Part shown: positions 52,433 through 63,100 of the stretch, in pieces
How positions within the stretch are numbered: the first letter of the stretch is position 1
How the letters are laid out: each line of letters begins with the position of its first letter
Source of the DNA: Petrolisthes cinctipes
Lineage: Eukaryota > Arthropoda > Malacostraca > Decapoda > Porcellanidae
Reading direction: 5' to 3'
Length of the DNA: 64,000 nt
Assembly (NCBI GenBank): GCA_033782935.1
Contig: JAWQEG010000129.1
Coordinates: forward strand, 1,307,001-1,371,000
Made by a program: the position numbers and the translations under genes
Notes under the pieces: model-generated
Seen by the model: the letters and a program-made list of their open reading frames with translations, nothing else
What the model was told of the DNA's origin: nothing
The model's database searches: none

Positions 52433-52457
52433 GAGTAGGCATGTACAGATCGCTTCT
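52370..52457. repeat. Half-unit B (88 bp) of the internal dimer
   Basis: Second half, starting at GGGCACCT. It has AAAATATCGA at 52378, TGTTTTGAGCCT at 52397 and GCATGTACAGATCG at 52439, each 89 bp after its counterpart in half A. Its 3' part occurs in two array-wide flavours just before the next unit: ATTCTAGCACTGAGTAGG and ACTCTAACACGGAGTAGG. These help to sort monomers into classes. Confidence 0.85.
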
Positions 52458-54994
52458 GGGACCCCAAAATATCGAATATTCGGGTGTTTTGAGCCTGAAT
52501 TTGAGATATAAACGAGTACAGAAGATGCATGCACATATCGACTTTTGGGCACCTAAAATATCTATTTTGAGCTTGTTTTGAGCCTATTTTTTGAAAACAT
52601 TCTAGCACTAAGTAGGCATGTACAGATCGCTTCTGGGACCCAAAAATATCGAATTTTCGGGTGTTTTGAGCCTGAATTTGAGATATAAACGAGTATAGAA
52701 GATGCATGCACATATCGACTTTTGGGCACCTAAAATATCGATTTTGAGCATGATTTGAGCCTATATTTTGAAAACATTCTAGCACTGAGTAGGCATGTAC
52801 AGATCGCTTCTGGGACCCCAAAATATCGAATATTCGGGTGTTTTGAGCCTGAATTTGAGATATAAACGAGTACAGAAGATGCATGCACATATCGACTTTT
52901 GGGCACCTAAAATATATATTTTGAGCTTGTTTTGAGCCTATTTTTTGAAAACATTCTAGCACTAAGTAGGCATGTACAGATCGCTTCTGGGACCCAAAAA
53001 TATCGAATTTTCGGGTGTTTTGAGCCTGAATTTGAGATATAAACGAGTATAGAAGATGCATGCACATATCGACTTTTGGGCACCTAAAATATCGATTTTG
53101 AGCATGTTTTGAGCCTATATTTTGAAAACATTCTAGCACTGAGTAGGCATGTACAGATCGCTTCTGGGACCCCAAAATATCGAATTTTCGGGTGTTTTGA
53201 GCCTGAATTTGAGATATAAACGAGTATAGAAGATGCATACACATATTGACTGTGGGCATCTAAAATATCGATTTTAAGCATGTTTTGGGCCTGTATTTTG
53301 AAAATACTCTAACAAGGAGTAGGCATGTACAGATCGCTTCTGGGAAACCAAAATATCGAATTTTCGGGTGTTTTGGGCCTGAAATTGAGATATCGCCTTT
53401 ACGCACCTAAAATAACGATTTTTTAGCATGTTTTGAGTCTATATTTTGAAAATATTCTAGCACTGAGTAGGCATCTACAGATCGCTTCTGGGACCCCAAA
53501 ATATCGAATTTTAGGGTGTTTTGAGCCTGAAATTGAGATATAAACGAGTACAGAAGATGCATGCACATATCGACTTTTGGGCACCTAAAATATCGATTTG
53601 GAGCATGTTATGAGCCTATATTTTGAAAACATTCGAGCACTGAGTAGGCATGTACAGATCGCTTCTGGGACCCATAAATATCGAATTTTTGGGTGTTTTA
53701 AGGTTCAATTTGGGATATAAACGGGTGTAGAAGATGCATACACATATTGACTTTGGGCACCAAAAATATCGTTTTTCAGCATGTTTTGGGCCTGAATTTT
53801 GAAAATACTCTAACACTGAGTAGGCATGAACAGATCGCTTCTGGGACCCCTAAATATCGAATTTTCGGGTGTTTCGGGCCGAATTTAAGATATCAACTTT
53901 TTGGCACCTAAAATATCGATTTTTAGCATATTTTGAGCCTATATTTTGAAGATATTCAAGCACTGAGTAGGCATGTACAGATCGCTTCTGGGACCCCAAA
54001 ATATCGAATTTTCGGGTATTTTGAGCCTGAATTTGAGATATAAACGAGTACAGAAGATGCATGCATATATCGACTTTTGGGAACCTAAAATATCGATTTT
54101 GAGCATGTTTTGAGCCTATATTTTGAAAACATTCAAGCACTGAGTAGGCATGTACAGATCGCTTCTGGGACCCATAAATATCGAATTGTTGGGTGTTTTG
54201 AGGTTGAATTTGGGATATAAAAGGGTGTAGAAGATGCATACACATATTGACTTTGGGCACCAAAAATATCGTTTTTCAGCATGTTTTGGGCCTGAATTTT
54301 GAAAATACTCTAACACGGAGTATGCATGAACAGATCGCTTCTGGGACCCCTAAATATCGAATTTTCGGGTGTTTTGGGCCGAATTTACGTTATCGACTTT
54401 TTGGCACCTAAAATATCGATTTTTAGCATGTTTTGAGCCTATATTTTGAAAAAATTCTAGCACTGAGTAGGCATGTACAGATCGCTTCTGGGACCCCAAA
54501 ATATCGAATTTTCGGGTATTTTGAGCGTGAATTTGAGATAGAAACGGGTACTGATGATGCATGCACATATCGACTTTTGGTCACCTAAAATATAGATTTT
54601 GAGCATGTTTTGGGTCTGTATCTTGAAAACATTCTAACTAGGAGTAGGCATGTAGAGATCGCTTCTGGGACTCCAAAATATCGAATTTTCGGGTGTTTTG
54701 AGCCTGAATTTGAGATATAAACGAGTATTGAAGATGCATGCACATATCGACTTTTGGGCACCTAAAATATCGATTTTTAGCATGTTTTGGGCCTATATTT
54801 TGAAAACATTCTAGCACTGAGTAGGCATGTACAGATCGCTTCTGGGACCCCAAAATATTGAATTTTCGGGTGTTTTGAGGTTGAATTTGGAATATAAACG
54901 GGTGCAGAAGATGCATACACATATTGACTTTGGGCACCAAAAATATCGATTGTAAGCATGTTTTGGGCCTGTATTTTGAAAATACTCTAACAAG

Positions 54995-56056
54995 GAGTAG
55001 GCATGTACAGATCGCTTCTGGGAAACCAAAATATCGAATTTTCGGGTGTTTTGGGCCTGAAATTGAGATATAAACGAGTACAGAAGATGCATGCACATAT
55101 CGACTTTTGGGCACCTAAAATATCTATTTTGAGCTTGTTTTGAGCCTATATTTTGAAAACATTCTAGCACTAAGTAGGCATGTACAGATCGCTTCTGGGA
55201 CCCCAAAATATCCAATTTTCGGGTGTTTTGAGCCTGAATTTGAGATATAAACGAGTATAGAAGATGCATGCACATATCGACTTTTGGGCACCTAAAATAT
55301 CGATTTTGAGCATGTTTTGAGCCTATATTTTGAAAACATTCTAGCACTGAGTAGGCATGTACAGATCGCTTCTGGGACCCCAAAATATCGAATATTCGGG
55401 TGTTTTGAGCCTGAATTTGAGATATAAACGAGTACAGAAGATGCATGCACATATCGACTTTTGGGCACCTAAAATATCTATTTTGAGCTTGTTTTGAGCC
55501 TATTTTTTGAAAACATTCTAGCACTAAGTAGGCATGTACAGATCGCTTCTGGGACCCAAAAATATCGAATTTTCGGGTGTTTTGAGCCTGAATTTGAGAT
55601 ATAAACGAGTATAGAAGATGCATGCACATATCGACTTTTGGGCACCTAAAATATCGATTTTGAGCATGTTTTGAGCCTATATTTTGAAAACATTCTAGCA
55701 CTGAGTAGGCATGTACAGATCGCTTCTGGGACCCCAAAATATCGAATATTCGGGTGTTTTGAGCCTGAATTTGAGATATAAACGAGTACAGAAGATGCAT
55801 GCACATATCGACTTTTGGGCACCTAAAATATCTATTTTGAGCTTGTTTTGAGCCTATTTTTTGAAAACATTCTAGCACTAAGTAGGCATGTACAGATCGC
55901 TTCTGGGACCCAAAAATATCGAATTTTCGGGTGTTTTGAGCCTGAATTTGAGATATAAACGAGTATAGAAGATGCATGCACATATCGACTTTTGGGCACC
56001 TAAAATATCGATTTTGAGCATGTTTTGAGCCTATATTTTGAAAACATTCTAGCACT
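54995..56056. repeat. Three 354-bp dimers, second block
   Basis: Same alternating pair as at 52.1 kb, shifted by 2,916 bp, with the CTATTTTGAGCTTG marker at 55,117, 55,471 and 55,825. The longest stop-free minus-strand frame of the window, 454 codons over 54,811-56,175, lies across this block because nine or so consecutive units are in register. I treat that frame as non-coding. Confidence 0.88.
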
Positions 56057-59027
56057 GAGTAGGCATGTACAGATCGCTTCTGGGACCCCAAAATATCGAA
56101 TTTTCGGGTGTTTTGAGCCTGAATTTGAGATATAAACGAGTATAGAAGATGCATACACATATTGACTGTGGGCATCTAAAATATCGATTTTAAGCATGTT
56201 TTGGGCCTGTATTTTGAAAATACTCTAACAAGGAGTAGGCATGTACAGATCGCTTCTGGGAAACCAAAATATCGAATTTTCGGGTGTTTTGGGCCTGAAA
56301 TTGAGATATCGCCTTTACGCACCTAAAATATCGATTTTTTAGCATGTTTTGAGTCTATATTTTGAAAATATTCTAGCACTGAGTAGGCATCTACAGATCG
56401 CTTCTGGGACCCCAAAATATCGAATTTTAGGGTGTTTTGAGCCTGAAATTGAGATATAAACGAGTACAGAAGATGCATGCACATATCGACTTTTGGGCAC
56501 CTAAAATATCGATTTGGAGCATGTTTTGAGCCTATATTTTGAAAACATTCGAGCACTGAGTAGGCATGTACAGATCGCTTCTGGGACCCATAAATATCGA
56601 ATTTTTGGGTGTTTTAAGGTTCAATTTGGGATATAAACGGGTGTAGAAGATGCATACACAAATTGACTTTGGGCACCAAAAATATCGTTTTTCAGCATGT
56701 TTTGGGCCTGAATTTTGAAAATACTCTAACACTGAGTAGGCATGAACAGATCGCTTCTGGGACCCCTAAATATCGAATTTTCGGGTGTTTCGGGCCGAAT
56801 TTAAGATATCAACTTTTTGGCACCTAAAATATCGATTTTTAGCATATTTTGAGCCTATATTTTGAAGATATTCAAGCACTGAGTAGGCATGTACAGATCG
56901 CTTCTGGGACCCCAAAATATCGAATTTTCGGGTATTTTGAGCCTGAATTTGAGATATAAACGAGTACAGAAGATGCATGCATATATCGACTTTTGGGAAC
57001 CTAAAATATCGATTTTGAGCATGTTTTGAGCCTATATTTTGAAAACATTCAAGCACTGAGTAGGCATGTACAGATCGCTTCTGGGACCCATAAATATCGA
57101 ATTGTTGGGTGTTTTGAGGTTGAATTTGGGATATAAACGGGTGTAGAAGATGCATACACATATTGACTTTGGGCACCAAAAATATCGTTTTTCAGCATGT
57201 TTTGGGCCTGAATTTTGAAAATACTCTAACACGGAGTATGCATGAACAGATCGCTTCTGGGACCCCTAAATATCGAATTTTCGGGTGTTTTGGGCCGAAT
57301 TTACGTTATCGACTTTTTGGCACCTAAAATATCGATTTTTAGCATGTTTTGAGCCTATATTTTGAAAAAATTCTAGCACTGAGTAGGCATGTACAGATCG
57401 CTTCTGGGACCCCAAAATATCGAATTTTCGGGTATTTTGAGCGTGAATTTGAGATAGAAACGGGTACTGATGATCCATGCACATATCGACTTTTGGGCAC
57501 CTAAAATATAGATTTTGAGCATGTTTTGGGTCTGTATCTTGAAAACATTCTGACTAGGAGTAGGCATGTAGAGATCGCTTCTGGGACTCCAAAATATCGA
57601 ATTTTCGGGTGTTTTGAGCCTGAATTTGAGATATCGACTTTGGGCACCTAAAATATCGATTTTTAGCATGTTTTGAGCCTATATGTTGAAAATATTCTAG
57701 CACTGAGTAGGCATGTACAGATCGCTTCTGGGATCCCTAAATATCGAATTTTTCGGTGTTTTGGGCCTGAATTTGAGATATAAACGGGTACAGAAGATAC
57801 ATGCACATATTGACTTTGGACATCTAAAATATCGATTTTCAGCATGTTTTGAGCCTATATTTTGAAAACATTCTAGCACTGAGTAGGCATGTACAGATTG
57901 CTTCTGGGACCCAAAAATATTGAATTTTCGGGTGTTTAGGGCCAGAATTTGAGATATAAACAGGTATAGAAGATACATGCACATATTGATTTTGGGCATC
58001 TAAAATATCGATTTTCAGCATTTTTTGGGCCTGTATTTTGAAAAAACTTTAACAAGGAGTAGGCAAGTACAGATCGCTTCTGGGACCCCAAAATATCGAA
58101 TTTTCGGGTGTTTTGGGCCTGAAATTGAGATATCGCCTTTACGCACCTAAAATATCGATTTTTAGCATGTTTTGAGCCTATATTTTGATAATATTCTAGC
58201 ACTGAGTAGGCATGTACAGATTGCTTCTGGGACCCCAAAATATCGAATTTTCGGGTGTTTTGAGCCTGAAATTGAGATATAAACGAGTACAGAAGATGCA
58301 TGCATATATCGACTTTTGGGAACCTAAAATATCGATTTTGAGCATGTTTTGAGCCTATATTTTGAAAACATTCAAGCACTGAGTAGGCATGTACAGATCG
58401 CTTCTGGGACCCATAAATATCGAATTGTTGGGTGTTTTGAGGTTGAATTTGGGATATAAACGGGTGTAGAAGATGCATACACATATTGACTTTGGGCACC
58501 AAAAATATCGTTTTTCAGCATGTTTTGGGCCTGAATTTTGAAAATACTCTAACACGGAGTAGGCATGAACAGATCGCTTCTGGGACCCCTAAATATCGAA
58601 TTTTCGGGTGTTTTGGGCCGAATTTAAGATATCGACTTTTTGGCACCTAAAATATCGATTTTTAGCATGTTTTGAGCCTATATTTTGAAAATATTCTAGC
58701 ACTGAGTAGGCATGTACAGATCGCTTCTGGGACCCCAAAATATCGAATTTTCGGGTATTTTGAGCCTGAATTTGAGATATAAACGGGTACTGATGATGCA
58801 TGCACATATCGACTTTTGGGCACCTAAAATATCGATTTTGAGCATGATTTCGGCCTGTATTTTGAAAATGCTCTAACAAGGACTAGGCATGTACAGATCG
58901 CTTTTGGGACCCCTAAATATCGAATTTTCGGGTGTTTTGGGCGTTAATTTGAGATATCGCCTTTACGCACCTAAAATATCGATTTTTAGCATGTTTTGAG
59001 CCTATATTTTGAAAATATTCTAGCACT

Positions 59028-59382
59028 AAGTAGGCATGTACAGATTGCTTCTGGGACCCCAAAATATCGAATTTTCGGGTGTTTTTGAGCCTGAATTTGA
59101 GATATAAACGAGTACAGAAGATGCATGCACATATCGACTTTTGGGCACCTAAAATATCTATTTTGAGCTTGTTTTGAGCCTATATTTTGAAAACATTCTA
59201 GCACTAAGTAGGCATGTACAGATCGCTTCTGGGACCCCAAAATATCGAATTTTCGGGTGTTTTGAGCCTGAATTTGAGATATAAACGAGTATAGAAGATG
59301 CATGCACATATCGACTTTTGGGCACCTAAAATATCGATTTTGAGCATGTTTTGAGCCTATATTTTGAAAACATTCTAGCACT
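59028..59382. repeat. Single 354-bp dimer (355 bp with extra T)
   Basis: The dimer marker is at 59,151 only. Two dimers (708 bp) present in the other three blocks are missing here, which fits the change in paralogue offset from 3,502 to 4,210 bp between the 59-kb and 62-63-kb copies. The first member has the extra T in GTGTTTTTGAGCC. Confidence 0.87.
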
Positions 59383-60196
59383 GAGTAGGCATGTACAGAT
59401 CGCTTCTGGGACCCCAAAATATCGAATTTTCGGGTGTTTTGAGCCTGAATTTGAGATATAAACGAGTATAGAAGATGCATACACATATTGACTGTGGGCA
59501 TCTAAAATATCGATTTTAAGCATGTTTTGGGCCTGTATTTTGAAAATACTCTAACAAGGAGTAGGCATGTACAGATCGCTTCTGGGAAACCAAAATATCG
59601 AATTTTCGGGTGTTTTGGGCCTGAAATTGAGATATCGCCTTTACGCACCTAAAATATCGATTTTTTAGCATGTTTTGAGTCTATATTTTGAAAATATTCT
59701 AGCACTGAGTAGGCATCTACAGATCGCTTCTGGGACCCCAAAATATCGAATTTTAGGGTGTTTTGAGCCTGAAATTGAGATATAAACGAGTACAGAAGAT
59801 GCATGCACATATCGACTTTTGGGCACCTAAAATATCGATTTGGAGCATGTTTTGAGCCTATATTTTGAAAACATTCGAGCACTGAGTAGGCATGTACAGA
59901 TCGCTTCTGGGACCCATAAATATCGAATTTTTGGGTGTTTTAAGGTTCAATTTGGGATATAAACGGGTGTAGAAGATGCATACACAAATTGACTTTGGGC
60001 ACCAAAAATATCGTTTTTCAGCATGTTTTGGGCCTGAATTTTGAAAATACTCTAACACTGAGTAGGCATGAACAGATCGCTTCTGGGACCCCTAAATATC
60101 GAATTTTCGGGTGTTTCGGGCCGAATTTAAGATATCAACTTTTTGGCACCTAAAATATCGATTTTTAGCATATTTTGAGCCTATATTTTGAAGATA

Positions 60197-63100
60197 TTCA
60201 AGCACTGAGTAGGCATGTACAGATCGCTTCTGGGACCCATAAATATCGAATTGTTGGGTGTTTTGAGGTTGAATTTGGGATATAAACGGGTGTAGAAGAT
60301 GCATACACATATTGACTTTGGGCACCAAAAATATCGTTTTTCAGCATGTTTTGGGCCTGAATTTTGAAAATACTCTAACACGGAGTATGCATGAACAGAT
60401 CGCTTCTGGGACCCCTAAATATCGAATTTTCGGGTGTTTTGGGCCGAATTTACGTTATCGACTTTTTGGCACCTAAAATATCGATTTTTAGCATGTTTTG
60501 AGCCTATATTTTGAAAAAATTCTAGCACTGAGTAGGCATGTACAGATCGCTTCTGGGACCCCAAAATATCGAATTTTCGGGTATTTTGAGCGTGAATTTG
60601 AGATAGAAACGGGTACTGATGATCCATGCACATATCGACTTTTGGGCACCTAAAATATAGATTTTGAGCATGTTTTGGGTCTGTATCTTGAAAACATTCT
60701 GACTAGGAGTAGGCATGTAGAGATCGCTTCTGGGACTCCAAAATATCGAATTTTCGGGTGTTTTGAGCCTGAATTTGAGATATAAACGAGTATTGAAGAT
60801 GCATGCACATATCGACTTTTGGGCACCTAAAATATCGATTTTTAGCATGTTTTGGGCCTATATTTTGAAAACATTCTAGCACTGAGTAGGCATGTACAGA
60901 TCGATTCTGGGACCCCAAAATATTGAATTTTCGGGTGTTTTGAGGTTGAATTTGGAATATAAACGGGTGCAGAAGATGCATACACATATTGACTTTGGGC
61001 ACCAAAAATATCGATTGTACGCATGTTTTGGGCCTGTATTTTGAAAATACTCTAACACGGAGTAGGCATGTACAGATCGCTTCTGGGACCCCATCTTATC
61101 GAATTTTCGGGTGTTTTGAGCCTGAATTTGAGATATCGACTTTGGGCACCTAAAATATCGATTTTTAGCATGTTTTGAGCCTATATGTTGAAAATATTCT
61201 AGCACTGAGTAGGCATGTACAGATCGCTTCTGGGATCCCTAAATATCGAATTTTTCGGTGTTTTGGGCCTGAATTTGAGATATAAACGGGTACAGAAGAT
61301 ACATGCACATATTGACTTTGGACATCTAAAATATCGATTTTCAGCATGTTTTGAGCCTATATTTTGAAAACATTCTAGCACTGAGTAGGCATGTACAGAT
61401 TGCTTCTGGGACCCAAAAATATTGAATTTTCGGGTGTTTAGGGCCAGAATTTGAGATATAAACAGGTATAGAAGATACATGCACATATTGATTTTGGGCA
61501 TCTAAAATATCGATTTTCAGCATTTTTTGGGCCTGTATTTTGAAAATACTTTAACAAGGAGTAGGCAAGTACAGATCGCTTCTGGGACCCCAAAATATCG
61601 AATTTTCGGGTGTTTTGGGCCTGAAATTGAGATATCGCCTTTACGCACCTAAAATATCGATTTTTAGCATGTTTTGAGCCTATATTTTGATAATATTCTA
61701 GCACTGAGTAGGCATGTACAGATTGCTTCTGGGACCCCAAAATATCGAATTTTCGGGTGTTTTGAGCCTGAAATTGAGATATAAACGAGTACAGAAGATG
61801 CATGCATATATCGACTTTTGGGAACCTAAAATATCGATTTTGAGCATGTTTTGAGCCTATATTTTGAAAACATTCAAGCACTGAGTAGGCATGTACAGAT
61901 CGCTTCTGGGACCCATAAATATCGAATTGTTGGGTGTTTTGAGGTTGAATTTGGGATATAAACGGGTGTAGAAGATGCATACACATATTGACTTTGGGCA
62001 CCAAAAATATCGTTTTTCAGCATGTTTTGGGCCTGAATTTTGAAAATACTCTAACACGGAGTAGGCATGAACAGATCGCTTCTGGGACCCCTAAATATCG
62101 AATTTTCGGGTGTTTTGGGCCGAATTTAAGATATCGACTTTTTGGCACCTAAAATATCGATTTTTAGCATGTTTTGAGCCTATATTTTGAAAATATTCTA
62201 GCACTGAGTAGGCATGTACAGATCGCTTCTGGGACCCCAAAATATCGAATTTTCGGGTATTTTGAGCATGAATTTGAGATATAAACGGGTACTGATGATG
62301 CATGCACATATCGACTTTTGGGCACCTAAAATATCGATTTTGAGCATGATTTCGGCCTGTATTTTGAAAATGCTCTAACAAGGACTAGGCATGTACAGAT
62401 CGCTTTTGGGACCCCTAAATATCGAATTTTCGGGTGTTTTGGGCGTTAATTTGAGATATCGCCTTTACGCACCTAAAATATCGATTTTTAGCATGTTTTG
62501 AGCCTATATTTTGAAAATATTCTAGCACTAAGTAGGCATGTACAGATTGCTTCTGGGACCCCAAAATATCGAATTTTCGGGTGTTTTTGAGCCTGAATTT
62601 GAGATATAAACGAGTACAGAAGATGCATGCACATATCGACTTTTGGGCACCTAAAATATCTATTTTGAGCTTGTTTTGAGCCTATATTTTGAAAACATTC
62701 TAGCACTAAGTAGGCATGTACAGATCGCTTCTGGGACCCCAAAATATCGAATTTTCGGGTGTTTTGAGCCTGAATTTGAGATATAAACGAGTATAGAAGA
62801 TGCATGCACATATCGACTTTTGGGCACCTAAAATATCGATTTTGAGCATGTTTTGAGCCTATATTTTGAAAACATTCTAGCACTGAGTAGGCATGTACAG
62901 ATCGCTTCTGGGACCCCAAAATATCGAATATTCGGGTGTTTTGAGCCTGAATTTGAGATATAAACGAGTACAGAAGATGCATGCACATATCGACTTTTGG
63001 GCACCTAAAATATCTATTTTGAGCTTGTTTTGAGCCTATTTTTTGAAAACATTCTAGCACTAAGTAGGCATGTACAGATCGCTTCTGGGACCCAAAAATA

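Larger units (their letters stand above)
52079..53140. repeat. Three 354-bp dimers (long-long)
   Basis: Two alternating 177-bp variants form dimers at 52079-52432, 52433-52786 and 52787-53140. The first member has AAAATATCTATTTTGAGCTTG (52,201 and 52,555; AAAATATATATTTTGAG at 52,909), the second AAAATATCGATTTTGAGC. In the second and third dimers the first member also has CGAATATTCGGG. Marker spacing is exactly 354 bp. No short monomer occurs in the block. Confidence 0.9.
49746..60196. repeat. HOR family 3, copy 1 (about 10.45 kb)
   Basis: Landmarks recur 10,451 bp later (49,730 with 60,181; 50,391 with 60,842; 50,714 with 61,165; 51,406 with 61,857) and 10,452 bp later after a 1-bp T insertion near 62,585. 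Inside are partial self-copies at offsets 2,916 (53.08-54.5 with 56.0-57.5 kb), 3,326 (56.0-56.9 with 59.33-60.2 kb) and 6,949 bp (50.71-52.0 with 57.66-58.9 kb). Diagnostics include CCCCATCTTATCG, TTTACGTTATCGAC and CAGCATTTTTTGGGCC. Confidence 0.85.

Noticed and set aside
52350..52445. Palindromic hexamers (ATGCAT, GCATGC, TGTACA, ATCGAT) as operator or protein-binding sites
   Set aside because: They occur in most monomers at fixed positions as part of the repeat. A binding role cannot be told from the sequence, and I saw no match to the mammalian CENP-B box.
51964..53259. 431-codon minus-strand open frame, and similar ones of 454 (54,811-56,175), 407 (62,488-63,711) and 326 codons (32,168-33,148)
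   Set aside because: Each is a translation of consecutive satellite monomers in the one stop-free frame. They have no unique N-terminus, no recognisable domain and no flanking gene structure, and frame changes simply follow monomer length changes.
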